A stretch of DNA of 64,000 bases from Leifsonia sp. TF02-11 (GTDB lineage Bacteria; Actinomycetota; Actinomycetes; Actinomycetales; Microbacteriaceae). The notes beneath the pieces are model-generated. The model was not told where the DNA came from. It did not search any database and worked only from the letters and a program-made list of their open reading frames with translations. Below, in pieces: positions 7,924 through 17,139 of the stretch (the first letter of the stretch is position 1; each line of letters begins with the position of its first letter). The translations under genes were made by a program, and so were the position numbers. Where the stretch lies: positions 496,001 to 560,000 of the forward strand of contig NZ_JAGEKP010000003.1 in the NCBI RefSeq assembly GCF_017565305.1, given 5' to 3'.

Positions 7924-10449
7924 ATGGCGGTTCGAGGCCGGCTCCGGGTGCTGCTCGGCGCAGCACCCGGGGTCGGCAAGACCTACATGATGCTCGAGGA
8001 AGGGCATCGGCTGCACGACCTGGGCAAGGACGTGGTCGTCGCCGTGGTGGAGACCCACGAACGCGAGGCGACGGCCGCGCTGCTGCACGGACTCGAGCTG
8101 GTGCCGCGCCGGACGGTCGAGCATCGCGGCATCACCCTCACCGAGATGGACCTGGACGCCGTCATCGCGCGCAGGCCGGCCATCGCGCTGGTCGACGAGC
8201 TCGCACACACCAACGCCCCCGGCTCCGCGAACGCGAAGCGGTGGCAGGACGTCGAGCAGATCCTCGCGGCGGGGATCGACGTGATCTCGACCGTCAACGT
8301 CCAGCACATCGAATCCCTGAACGATGTGGTGGAGCAGATCACCGGCGTCCCGCAACGCGAGACGATCCCCGACTCCATCGTGCGCAGCGCCGACCAGATC
8401 GAGGTGGTCGACCTCACCCCGCAGTCCCTGCGCGACCGGCTCGCCGACGGCCAGGTGTACCCGGCCGCCCGCATCGACGCAGCGCTCTCCAACTACTTCC
8501 GGCTCGGCAACCTCACCGCCCTACGCGAGCTGACGCTGGTCTGGCTGGCCGACGAGGTCGACCACTCGCTGCAGCGCTATCGCGCCGAGCACGGCATCCA
8601 GGAGAAATGGGAGGCCAGGGAACGGGTGGTCGTCGCCCTCACGGGCGGCCCGGAGGGCGAGACGCTCCTCCGTCGCGGCGCCAGGGTCGCCGCGCGCTCG
8701 GGGAGCGGCGAGCTGCTGGCCGTGCACGTCGCCAGTCAAGACGGCCTCCGCGAGACCGACCCGGCCGCCCTGGCCGCACAGCGCAAACTCGTCGAGGAAC
8801 TCGGCGGCAGCTACCACCAGGTCGTCGGCACCGACACCCCGGAGGCGCTTGTCGCCTTCGCGAAGGCGAGCAACGCGACGCAGCTCGTGATCGGCGTCTC
8901 GCGGCGCAACCGGCTCACGGCATTCCTCACCGGCTCGGGAGTCGGTGCGACGGTCATCCGCGAATCCGGCGACATCGACGTGCACATCGTCTCGCACGCC
9001 GCCGCGGGAGGCCGCAACCTGCCCCGCTTCCGGCGCACCGGCGCTCTGAGCGTCCGACGGCGCGTCTACGGGTTCGCCCTCGCGCTGATCGCGGGCCCGC
9101 TGCTGACGTTGGCCCTGACGCAGATCCGCAGCAGCGACTCGCTCACCGCGGAGGCGCTCAGCTACCAGCTGCTGGTGGTGGTCGTCGCGCTCGTGGGCGG
9201 GATCTGGCCCGCCCTGTTCGCCGCTGTGCTGTCGGGACTGACCCTCGACTTCGTGTTCGTCACCCCCTACAACACGCTCACCATCGGCCGGCCGACCCAT
9301 CTGATCGCCCTGGCCCTCTATGTCGTCATCGCGGTGCTGGTGAGCGTGGTCGTCGATCAGTCCGCGCGCAGGACGCGAAGCGCAGCCCGTGCCGCTGCCG
9401 AGTCCGAGTTGCTGGTCACCATCGCGGGAAGCGTGATCCGCGGTGGGGACGCCGTGCAGTCCCTGGTGTCGCGCACCCGCGAGGCGTTCGGGTTGAAGGC
9501 GGTGCGGTTCTCCGCCGACGACGGCGCCGTGCAGAACGTCGACGGGGAGATCCCCGCCGACGCGGTCCCGACCCGCGTCCCGGTGGGGGAGCGCGGAGCC
9601 CTGGAGCTGTACGGCGACGACCTCCAGGCCGGCGACCGGCGTCTGCTCTCGGTCATCGTGACGCAGCTCGACGCCGCACTGGAACACGCCGACCTCAGCA
9701 CTGCGGCGCAGGAGGTCGGTCCGCTGGAGGCCACCGACCGCGTCCGCACGGCCCTGCTCGCCGCCGTCGGCCATGACCTGCGCCGCCCGCTCGCGGCGGC
9801 GACGGCGGCAGTGACCAGCCTGCGCTCGGCGGGCAGCCGGCTGTCCAGCCGCGACAAGGTCGAACTCCTGGACACGGCGGAGGTCAGCCTGCGCAACCTC
9901 GCCGACCTGCTGACCAACCTCCTCGATGTCAGCAGGGTGCAGGCGGGCGTCCTCGCGGTCTCCCTGCAGCCCGTCGACCTCGAGGATCTGCTGCCGCCGG
10001 TCCTCGACGAGCTCGCGATCAAGCCGGGTGAGGTGACCATCGACGTGCCCGACGACCTGCCGCCGGTGACGGCCGATCCCGTGCTGCTCCGCCGTGCCAT
10101 CGTGAACCTGCTCAGCAACGCCCTGCGGTACTCCCCCGCCGGTCAGCCGCCGCGCCTCAGCGCCAGCACCTTCGGCGGCCAGGTCGAGCTCCGCGTCGCC
10201 GACCACGGCCCCGGCGTGCCCGACGACCGCAAGGAGGAGATCTTCCATCCGTTCCAGCGGACAGGGGACACGGACAACAGCGCGGGAATCGGCCTCGGTC
10301 TGGCCCTGACGAAGGGGTTCGTCGAAGGGATGGGCGGAACACTCGACGCGGACGACACCCCGGCAGGCGGTCTCACCATGGTCCTCGCCCTCCCGGTCGA
10401 CCGTGAGGACCTCGACGGTCCGGTCGCCGAATCCGTGAAGGACGTCTGA
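7924..10449 (+). CDS. kdpD: KdpD, osmosensitive K+ channel sensor histidine kinase
   Basis: This 841-residue sensor keeps the full domain order. The N-terminal KdpD domain has Walker A GAAPGVGKT (12-20), a universal-stress-protein-like domain lies around 230-365, and a cluster of four membrane helices spans about 380-480. A GAF-like region follows, then a histidine-kinase core with H617 in VGHDLRRPL, N-box NLLSNALRY, and G-boxes DHGPGVPD and GIGLGLAL. It should phosphorylate KdpE when potassium or turgor is low. AGGAGAACGGTCGG precedes the ATG, and KdpE starts two bases after the stop. Confidence 0.96.
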   Translation: MAVRGRLRVLLGAAPGVGKTYMMLEEGHRLHDLGKDVVVAVVETHEREATAALLHGLELVPRRTVEHRGITLTEMDLDAVIARRPAIALVDELAHTNAPGSANAKRWQDVEQILAAGIDVISTVNVQHIESLNDVVEQITGVPQRETIPDSIVRSADQIEVVDLTPQSLRDRLADGQVYPAARIDAALSNYFRLGNLTALRELTLVWLADEVDHSLQRYRAEHGIQEKWEARERVVVALTGGPEGETLLRRGARVAARSGSGELLAVHVASQDGLRETDPAALAAQRKLVEELGGSYHQVVGTDTPEALVAFAKASNATQLVIGVSRRNRLTAFLTGSGVGATVIRESGDIDVHIVSHAAAGGRNLPRFRRTGALSVRRRVYGFALALIAGPLLTLALTQIRSSDSLTAEALSYQLLVVVVALVGGIWPALFAAVLSGLTLDFVFVTPYNTLTIGRPTHLIALALYVVIAVLVSVVVDQSARRTRSAARAAAESELLVTIAGSVIRGGDAVQSLVSRTREAFGLKAVRFSADDGAVQNVDGEIPADAVPTRVPVGERGALELYGDDLQAGDRRLLSVIVTQLDAALEHADLSTAAQEVGPLEATDRVRTALLAAVGHDLRRPLAAATAAVTSLRSAGSRLSSRDKVELLDTAEVSLRNLADLLTNLLDVSRVQAGVLAVSLQPVDLEDLLPPVLDELAIKPGEVTIDVPDDLPPVTADPVLLRRAIVNLLSNALRYSPAGQPPRLSASTFGGQVELRVADHGPGVPDDRKEEIFHPFQRTGDTDNSAGIGLGLALTKGFVEGMGGTLDADDTPAGGLTMVLALPVDREDLDGPVAESVKDV

Positions 10450-10451
10450 CG

Positions 10452-11174
10452 ATGAAGATCGTCGTGGCGGACGACGACCCGCAGATGCTCGGAGCGCTGA
10501 GGATCATGCTGGGCGCCCACGGCTACGAGGTCGCTCTGGCCCGCAACGGCAAGGAGGCTTTGAGCCTCGTCGTCAACGAGCATCCCGACTTGCTGATCCT
10601 CGACCTCGGCATGCCCCAGCTCAGCGGTGTGGAGGTGATCAGGGCGATCCGCGGCTGGAACACCGTTCCCATCCTCGTCGTCTCCGGCCGGACGGACTCG
10701 TCGGACAAGGTCGGCGCGCTGGACGCGGGCGCAGACGACTATGTCGCGAAGCCGTTCTCCGCCGACGAACTGCTCGCCAGGATCCGAGCCCTCACCCGCC
10801 GGGTGACGGGAGCGGTCGAGACGCCGGTGGTGCGGTTCGCGAACGTGTCGGTCGACCTCGGCGACAAGATCGTCCTCGTCCAGGAGGGCGGCACGGACAG
10901 GCCGGTGCGGTTGACGCCCACGGAGTGGCAGGTCCTCGAGCTGCTGCTGCGGAACCCGCGCAAGCTGGTCACCCAGCGCACGATCCTGACCGAGATCCGC
11001 GGCCCGCAGCACATCAGCGACTCGGGTTATCTGCGGCTGTACATCGCGCAGCTCCGCAAGAAGCTCGAACCCGACCCCGCTCGGCCGCGGTTCATCCTCA
11101 CCGAGCCGGGGATGGGCTACCGCTTCCAGCCGGATCCCGAGCGGGAGAAGGACGGTTCGGGGTCGGCGCCGTGA
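10452..11174 (+). CDS. kdpE: KdpE, OmpR-family response regulator
   Basis: A 240-residue regulator with a receiver domain (acid cluster D7-D9, phosphoacceptor D51 in LILDLGMP, lysine in VAKPF) and a C-terminal winged-helix domain (LTPTEWQVLELLLRNP, then SGYLRLYIAQLRKKLE). It is the partner of KdpD and the expected activator of kdpFABC. Its start lies two bases after kdpD, so the pair is cotranslated. Confidence 0.96.
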   Translation: MKIVVADDDPQMLGALRIMLGAHGYEVALARNGKEALSLVVNEHPDLLILDLGMPQLSGVEVIRAIRGWNTVPILVVSGRTDSSDKVGALDAGADDYVAKPFSADELLARIRALTRRVTGAVETPVVRFANVSVDLGDKIVLVQEGGTDRPVRLTPTEWQVLELLLRNPRKLVTQRTILTEIRGPQHISDSGYLRLYIAQLRKKLEPDPARPRFILTEPGMGYRFQPDPEREKDGSGSAP

Positions 11175-11268
11175 GGCCGGGTGCCGCGGAAGCGCCCTCG
11201 GAGTTTGTTAACTTCTCCGCCTGAGAGAGTTCACATCCTGTACCCCTGCGACCGCCAGGGTGACGACC

Positions 11269-14200
11269 ATGCATCGAAAAGTCTCCGCGCTCCGGCGCGC
11301 CGTCGTCGTGGGCGCCGTGGCGGCGTTCGGGCTCGCCGGCCTCGTCTCCGTCGCCGCTCCCGTCTCCGCCGCGCCGGCCTCAGCCGCACCGTCCGAGGGT
11401 CTCCGCATCACCGAGTTCTCCTATGGCGGGCTCGTCGCGGGCGCCCACGGCGACGGTGAGTACACCGAGCTCACGAACCTCGGATCCAGCCCCATCGACC
11501 TCACCGGGTGGGGGTTCGAGACCGGGACCACCGCCACAGCGGCCGGGGCGCTGTCGCTGTCGTCGCTCGGTGTCGTGCAGCCCGGGCAGTCCGTCATCGT
11601 CACGGATCTGACCGTGGCGGAGTTCCGCGCGGAGTGGAACCTGACGGCGTCGACCAAGATCCTCGACAACAACAAGACGCACACGCTCAACAAGGGACCG
11701 AGCGGCATCCACATCTTCGATGCCGGCGGCGCCGAGGTCGACGCGCTGACCTACAACGGCTTCCTGTCCGGCAAGGGCAAGGCCGCCTGGGTCGATGCAG
11801 CCCACGTCGGCGCCAAGGGCGACGTCGCCCTCGGCGGGTGGACGGTCGCCTCCAGTGCGGACGCCGAGCACAGCTACACCAGCGTCACCGGCGCCATCGG
11901 CTCGCCGGGGATGTCCACCCTCTCCGCGCCGTTCGCCGGCGCCCCGAAGGTGAAGATCACCGAGTTCGCCTACGGCGGCAAGGTCGCCGCGGCGAAGGGC
12001 GACGGCGAGTACACCGAGATCACCAACCTCGGCGTCGCCGCGGCCGATCTCACCGGATGGTCGTACGACACCGCGGCGACGGTCACCACCCCGGGGGCCC
12101 TCTCCCTGTCGTCGCTCGGGCTGCTGATGCCGGGTGAGTCGGCGCTGATCACCGACGTCACGCCCGCCGAGCTGCGGACCGACTGGGGCCTCCGCGACTC
12201 GGTCAAGGTCATCCCCGACAACGGCACCACGCTCAACAAGGGCCCGATGACCATCCGGCTCTACGACAACGGCAACACCCTCGTCGACTCCGTCGCCTAC
12301 GCGAGCGGGTTCCTGTCCGGCAAGGGCGTCGCCGCGTGGGTCGACGCCGCACACGTCGGCCAGAAGGCGGGCACCACCGGGTGGACCATCGCGACGTCCG
12401 CGGACGCCGAAGCGAGCTGGGCCAGCGCGACCGGCTCCATCGGGTCGCCCGGCGCCTCCACCCTCGGCGGCAACACGCCGGCCGACGTCCGGGGTACCGG
12501 CGGCGGAAATCCCGGCGGCGGGACCGATCCCGGCACCGGCGTCGGCACCGGTGGCGTCGCGTGGCCCGGCCCGCAGACGGTCACGAACGTCGACCGGGGC
12601 GGCGTCTTCGGCCAGAACCTGTCCGGTCTCTTCTACGTGGCAGGCGCCACCCCCGCCGACGACTACATGTGGGGCGTCGCCAACGGCTCCTCCTCCGGCG
12701 GCAGCGTGAACACCAGCCAGTCGAGCTACTTCAAGATCGGCCAGAACAGCGACGGCACGTGGGGACCGGCGAGCGGCTGGGAGCGCGGCGTCCAGCTGCA
12801 CTACTCCGACGGCACCGGCCAGCCCGACGCCGAGGGCATCACCTCCGTCGGCGGCAAGGTCTTCATCTCGACCGAGCGCGACAACTCCAACAACAAGGTG
12901 TCACGGGTGTCGATCCTGCAGTACGACCCCGCCCAGGTCGACTGGGCGAACCACTCGGCGAACGCCGCTCAGCAGTGGGAGCTCGAATCGGACCTCGGTC
13001 CCGGCACCGACGCGAACCTGGGCTCCGCCGATGCCAACCTGGGCGCGGAGGCGATCGCCTTCGTCCCGGACGGCTACCTGGTCGCCAACGGCTTCCGCAC
13101 CGACGCCGGCACGCTCTACGATCCGGCCCAGTACGGTGACCACTTCGGCGGCGTCTTCTTCGCCGGAATCGAGAAGAACGGCAAGCTCTACGGCTACGTG
13201 CTCGAGAACGGCACGGGGAAGTTCACCCGTGTGACCTCCTTCTCCAGCGGCCTGAAGAACTCCGCCACCACCTTTTCGGTGATGGACGCGGCCTGGGATC
13301 CGTCCCAGGAGGCGCTCTGGCTCGACTGCGACGACACCTGCCAGGGGCAGACGTCGATCGCGAAGATCAACACCACTCCCGGTGACCCGGCCCAGGGGCA
13401 CTTCCAGGTGACGACGATCTACAACCGTCCGACCGGCGGCCCCAACGTGAACAACGAAGGCTTCACGTTCCAGCCGATCAGCCGCTGCGATGCGGGTCTG
13501 CGCTCGGTCTGGTGGTCGAACGACACCGGCGACGGCGGGTACGCGATCAGCACGGCCAAGGCGACCTGCCCCGCGCCCATCGCCGGCCAGATCGGCACCA
13601 CGGTGCGGACGGACTACGTCTATCAGGGCACGAGCGTGGAGGCGGTGAAGGACTCGACGGGTGCGTACCCGCTCCCGGTGACGGCGACCTTCACCTGCAC
13701 CCACGTCAACGCCGTGTTCCTGCAGGCCTGCCCGTCCCCGGTCACCGTGACGGCCACGCAGGCCGCGACGACCGTGGCGACGCTGACCGACACGCTCGGC
13801 ACGGTGACGCCGGTCGCACTCCCGGCCATCGCCATCCGCCAGGTGCCGCCTGCCAGCCCGATCGAGCTTCTCGTCGCGGCGCTGCCGAACCCGATCCAGT
13901 CGCGCTCCGACGCCGACCAGGTGGCCGAGGTCACGAAGGCGTACGAGGCGCTCACGAGCGAGGAGCAGGCTGCGGTCTCGGCGGACGCCAAGGCGACGCT
14001 CGCCGAGCGGCAGCGTCAGGCGGGCATCGCCAACCACGGCGACGCCGCCCACTCGGCGCTCGCGACGGGGGCGAACCTCCCCTGGTACGTCCGCGTGACG
14101 GCTGCCCCGATCGCCGGCACCGACGAGGGCCACGCGGCCTTCGTGGCGAAGCTCGGCGACGCCCGGCTCGTGGCCCTGTACGACATCACGTTCACGGACA

Positions 14201-14598
14201 CGCTCGCCGGTCGCGGCTGGGAGCCCGGCGCGGGCGAGACGGTGACGATCGCGATCACCAGCCCGTCCTTCGCGGGGCTGACCGGCATCGGGATCAGCCA
14301 CCTCAAGGCCGACGGCAGCATGGAGTCGGTCGCGGCGACCCTCGACGGGAACACGATCACCTTCACGGGGCGCTCGTTCAGCCCGTACGGCATCACCGCG
14401 GCGGCAGCGCCCGGCGGCGGCACCGCCCCGACCGGCAACGGCGGCACGACCGCCCCGGCGCAGACGGCCGGCTCGGGCGGGCAGCTCGCGAGCACCGGTC
14501 TGGAGACGGCACCGCTGATGCTCGGCGGTCTGACGCTCCTGCTTCTCGGGGCGATCGCCCTGGTCGCGCGTCGACTGACGAAGCGTCAGGCGAACTGA
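11269..14598 (+). CDS. Cell-wall-anchored protein with two lamin-tail domains
   Basis: About 1109 residues from the ATG at 11269, chosen because AGGGTG precedes it; a GTG at 11260 lacks one. A Sec signal peptide occupies residues 1-40. Two tandem lamin-tail domains follow, each opening with a near-identical ITEFxYGG...DGEYTExTNLG block (about 45-220 and 230-400). Next come a Gly/Pro linker, a six-cysteine propeller-like region resembling esterase-like phytase proteins (about 440-770), and a helical FIVAR-like stretch. The C-terminus has LASTG (1073-1077), a hydrophobic helix and RRLTKRQAN, a sortase signal of the LAxTG type common in actinobacteria. Probably surface-displayed; the ligand or substrate is unknown. 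Confidence 0.85.
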   Translation: MHRKVSALRRAVVVGAVAAFGLAGLVSVAAPVSAAPASAAPSEGLRITEFSYGGLVAGAHGDGEYTELTNLGSSPIDLTGWGFETGTTATAAGALSLSSLGVVQPGQSVIVTDLTVAEFRAEWNLTASTKILDNNKTHTLNKGPSGIHIFDAGGAEVDALTYNGFLSGKGKAAWVDAAHVGAKGDVALGGWTVASSADAEHSYTSVTGAIGSPGMSTLSAPFAGAPKVKITEFAYGGKVAAAKGDGEYTEITNLGVAAADLTGWSYDTAATVTTPGALSLSSLGLLMPGESALITDVTPAELRTDWGLRDSVKVIPDNGTTLNKGPMTIRLYDNGNTLVDSVAYASGFLSGKGVAAWVDAAHVGQKAGTTGWTIATSADAEASWASATGSIGSPGASTLGGNTPADVRGTGGGNPGGGTDPGTGVGTGGVAWPGPQTVTNVDRGGVFGQNLSGLFYVAGATPADDYMWGVANGSSSGGSVNTSQSSYFKIGQNSDGTWGPASGWERGVQLHYSDGTGQPDAEGITSVGGKVFISTERDNSNNKVSRVSILQYDPAQVDWANHSANAAQQWELESDLGPGTDANLGSADANLGAEAIAFVPDGYLVANGFRTDAGTLYDPAQYGDHFGGVFFAGIEKNGKLYGYVLENGTGKFTRVTSFSSGLKNSATTFSVMDAAWDPSQEALWLDCDDTCQGQTSIAKINTTPGDPAQGHFQVTTIYNRPTGGPNVNNEGFTFQPISRCDAGLRSVWWSNDTGDGGYAISTAKATCPAPIAGQIGTTVRTDYVYQGTSVEAVKDSTGAYPLPVTATFTCTHVNAVFLQACPSPVTVTATQAATTVATLTDTLGTVTPVALPAIAIRQVPPASPIELLVAALPNPIQSRSDADQVAEVTKAYEALTSEEQAAVSADAKATLAERQRQAGIANHGDAAHSALATGANLPWYVRVTAAPIAGTDEGHAAFVAKLGDARLVALYDITFTDTLAGRGWEPGAGETVTIAITSPSFAGLTGIGISHLKADGSMESVAATLDGNTITFTGRSFSPYGITAAAAPGGGTAPTGNGGTTAPAQTAGSGGQLASTGLETAPLMLGGLTLLLLGAIALVARRLTKRQAN

Positions 14599-14605
14599 AC
14601 AAGCG

Positions 14606-14640
14606 GAAGGGGCGGCACGCTACGCGCGTGCCGCCCCTTC
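14606..14640. terminator. Bidirectional hairpin terminator
   Basis: GAAGGGGCGGCACGC pairs perfectly with GCGTGCCGCCCCTTC across a five-base loop, giving a 15-bp stem. It lies eight bases after the stop of the lamin-tail gene and eight before the convergent desaturase stop, so it can serve both strands. Confidence 0.85.
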
Positions 14641-14647
14641 TGCTCCC

Positions 14648-15742
14648 TCAGGCGCGCCGGAAGCGCGCTGCCGCCGGACAGTCGAAGGGGTCGCGGGCGG
14701 AGAGCCCGACCCGGTTCAGGTAGGCGATGACGATCCGGTAGGAGTTCACCAGGCCGGTCTCCGTGTACAGGATGCCGTGGGCGGCGCAGTGCTCGCGCAC
14801 GAGCAGCCGAGCGCGCCGCAGATGCGGGCGGGGCATGCTGGGGAACAGGTGGTGCTCGATCTGGTGGTTGAGCCCGCCCATGAGCACGCTCATCGACCAG
14901 CCCCCGCGGATGTTGCGGGAGGTCAGCACCTGCTTGTTGAGGAAGTCGACCCGGGCACCCGCCGGAAGCTGCGGCATCCCCTTGTGGTTGGGCGCGAACG
15001 AGGCGCCCATGTAGACGCCGAACACGGCGAGCTGCACGCCGAGGAACGCGAACGCCATCCCGACGGGCAGCATCAGGAAGACGATCGTCAGGTAGACGGA
15101 GAGCCGCAGACCGATCGCGACCAGCTCCCGAGCCCGGTTGTCGACCGCCCCGGGAGCGAGGAGGGAGCGGATCGAGGTCACGTGCAGGTTGACGCCCTCG
15201 AGAAGCAGCAGGGGGAAGAACAGGTAGCCCTGTCGCCGGGTGATGAGCGCGAGGAATCCGGTGCGCTTCGCGGCGTCCTCCTCGGTGAAGGAGATGGTGT
15301 CGACGGCGATGTCCGGGTCTTTGCCGACCGTGTTGGGGTTGGCGTGATGCCGCGTGTGCTTGGTCATCCACCACTGGTAGCTCATGCCGACCAACCAGGT
15401 CGCGATGAGACGTCCTGCGCGGTCGTTGGTGGGGCCGGAGGCGAACACCTGGCGGTGCGACGCCTCGTGACCCAGGAACGCGAACTGGGTGAAGATCAGT
15501 CCGAGTGCGGCGGCGATGAGCAGCTGGAACCAGGAGTCCCCGAGCAGCACGAATCCGGTGACCGCGCCGAGCAGGCCGGCCGTGAGAGCGGCGAACATCG
15601 CGATGTAGAGGCCGCGGCGGCGTTCGAGGAGGCCTTCGGCCCGCACGCGCGTGAGCAGCTCGTTGTAGGTGCTGGTGACCGGAGGGCGGGCCTCCGAGCG
15701 CGGCCTGGTCTTCAAGACCGGCCCGAGAATGGTTGCGGTCAT
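14648..15742 (-). CDS. Fatty acid desaturase, acyl-lipid type
   Basis: A 364-residue membrane di-iron desaturase with the three histidine boxes HEASH (92-96), HTRHH (129-133) and QIEHH (294-298). The glutamine in the third box is typical of front-end or delta-6-like acyl-lipid desaturases. Hydrophobic pairs lie around 45-90 and 175-245. The ATG at 15742 is preceded by GGAGG; a longer upstream frame has no ribosome site. It likely tunes membrane fluidity, and the neighbouring cold-shock gene fits, though the two are separately transcribed. Confidence 0.9.
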   Translation of the reverse strand: MTATILGPVLKTRPRSEARPPVTSTYNELLTRVRAEGLLERRRGLYIAMFAALTAGLLGAVTGFVLLGDSWFQLLIAAALGLIFTQFAFLGHEASHRQVFASGPTNDRAGRLIATWLVGMSYQWWMTKHTRHHANPNTVGKDPDIAVDTISFTEEDAAKRTGFLALITRRQGYLFFPLLLLEGVNLHVTSIRSLLAPGAVDNRARELVAIGLRLSVYLTIVFLMLPVGMAFAFLGVQLAVFGVYMGASFAPNHKGMPQLPAGARVDFLNKQVLTSRNIRGGWSMSVLMGGLNHQIEHHLFPSMPRPHLRRARLLVREHCAAHGILYTETGLVNSYRIVIAYLNRVGLSARDPFDCPAAARFRRA

Positions 15743-15855
15743 GCGTCCTCCGCTGTGTCGTGACGACTTCCCAGCCGAGGGTGTGGGCGAATGCCCGAGA
15801 TGCCGCAAGCGTAGGCGCGCTTTCTGTGTGTTCGTCGGTGCGCCGCTGTGGAGAC

Positions 15856-15881
15856 GGCGCCCGGTCTCGCGACCGGGCGCC
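15856..15881 (-). terminator. Hairpin downstream of the cold-shock gene
   Basis: GGCGCCCGGTC and GACCGGGCGCC form a perfect 11-bp stem with a TCGC loop, eight bases after the cold-shock stop. No T-run follows, as is common for actinobacterial terminators. Confidence 0.75.
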
Positions 15882-15888
15882 GTAGCGA

Positions 15889-16095
15889 TCAGGCCTGGCG
15901 GATGTTCGCGGCCTGGGGACCCTTGGGGCCCTGTGCGAGGTCGTATTCGACCTTCTGGTTCTCGTCGAGGTTGCGGTAGCCGCCGGTGGAGGCGATCTCG
16001 CTGTAGTGGGCGAAGACGTCGGCGCTGCCGTCATCCGGGGCGATGAAGCCGTAGCCCTTCTCCGAGTTGAACCATTTGACGGTGCCAGTGGGCAT
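15889..16095 (-). CDS. Cold-shock protein, CspA family
   Basis: This 68-residue single OB-fold protein binds single-stranded nucleic acid. It has RNP1 KGYGFIAP and RNP2 DVFAHYSEI, in the family's normal size. The ATG at 16095 has a clear upstream purine-rich ribosome site (AAGGAAG). The reading frame has no stop upstream for at least another 135 codons and runs back through a second domain-like stretch; see the adjoining entry. Confidence 0.93.
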   Translation of the reverse strand: MPTGTVKWFNSEKGYGFIAPDDGSADVFAHYSEIASTGGYRNLDENQKVEYDLAQGPKGPQAANIRQA

Positions 16096-16500
16096 CTTTT
16101 CTTCCTTCATTCTTCGGGAGCCGTGAGGACGGCTCCGGTCGCCGCGCCCGAATCGGCGCGGACGGTGGTGGGCACCGCGGCGGACGCGGTGCGGTTCCGA
16201 GCGGCGGAGGAGGGCCTCCGCGTCGGCGATCGTGGGTGCGGTCCCGACGGCGCGCGAACGGCCGTCGAGCACACGGAATCGGCCGTTGTCGAGCTCGGCG
16301 ATGCCGGCGTAATCGTCGCCGGAGGTGGCGACCCAGACGGTGTCGTCTGCTTGGCGCCAGGTGAGTGCGGCCGTGGGCCGCGGAGTGCTGGTGATGGGGA
16401 GTCCTTTCGCCTCTGCGGAGGCGGGATGTGGCCGCGGCAACGCTGCTGCGGGCGGAAGCTGAGGGCCGGGTCGTGGGCGGTGGATGCGGGCCTCTCGCAT
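16096..16500 (-). other. In-frame domain-like reading frame upstream of and continuous with csp
   Basis: Translating the csp frame backwards gives no stop as far as an ATG at 16500. About 67 residues (16401-16195) look like a real small protein: [20 protein letters not shown], then [12 protein letters not shown] and [10 protein letters not shown]. It resembles small Microbacteriaceae proteins I recall beside csp genes. An AAAGGA ribosome site (16407-16402) lies six bases before ATC at 16395, where an ATG would be expected, and no stop separates the domain from csp. It may be a decayed gene, a gene with a rare ATC start, or an in-frame fusion with a second internal start at csp. Confidence 0.4.
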
Positions 16501-16673
16501 CGGAGTGGATGGCGGCCCCGCACGCGACACCCGGCTGGGATGGACCGGTTTCTGATGCGGGACCGTCTCGGTCACACGATCAGAAACGCGTGAACAAGCT
16601 CGGCGGAGCGGCGAACGCCCTCGGCCGAACTCAGCCCACCTTACACGGCGAGGGTGAACATCGCCTCGGTGTC
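16501..16673. other. Gap between csp upstream frame and glyoxalase-like gene
   Basis: No credible gene is seen here. It presumably holds the promoter of the csp transcript on the minus strand. I could not identify firm -35/-10 elements. Confidence 0.4.
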
Positions 16674-17051
16674 TCACGGATCGTGACGCGGCTCGTAGCT
16701 CACGAGCCCGACGGTGTTGCCTTCGCTGTCTTCGACGAACGCCATCCACTCGTCGTTCCCCGCGGGGCCGATGGCGTCGTCGGCGTGGCTGAAGATGACG
16801 TGCGGCTCGCCGATGATCGTCACGCCTTCGCCGCGCAGTCGCTCCACCAGCTGCGCCACGTCGTCGACCTGGAGGTAGACGAGTGCCGACGGTGCGCCCT
16901 TCTCGAGCAGCAGGCGACCGATGCCGATGTTGAAGAACAGCAGGCCGGGCGGATCGAATCGCCCAGCGGGCGCTTCTCCGAGCAGGTTCTCGTAGAACGC
17001 GGCGGCGCGATCGAGATCGTCGGCGTGCTGTGCGACCTGCAGAATCTCCAC
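16674..17051 (-). CDS. VOC-superfamily (glyoxalase/bleomycin-resistance fold) protein
   Basis: This 125-residue protein has the paired beta-alpha-beta-beta-beta modules of the vicinal oxygen chelate fold. The first module is [24 protein letters not shown]; the second ends in [15 protein letters not shown]. His 9 and a late glutamate could be metal ligands. Substrate is not evident. It starts at GTG 17051 with only a weak ribosome site. Confidence 0.82.
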   Translation of the reverse strand: MEILQVAQHADDLDRAAAFYENLLGEAPAGRFDPPGLLFFNIGIGRLLLEKGAPSALVYLQVDDVAQLVERLRGEGVTIIGEPHVIFSHADDAIGPAGNDEWMAFVEDSEGNTVGLVSYEPRHDP

Positions 17052-17139
17052 GGAGACAGTATCCGGGGCGCGGGGCCGCGGGCGCCAGTCCTGTTGAGCG
17101 GCGGACAGCGGCCCTGTCGCCGCGCTGTGGCAGGATTCG

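Noticed and set aside
5056-8355. 1099-codon frame antisense to kdpB, kdpC and kdpD
   Set aside because: Spans three well-identified genes; no recognisable domain.
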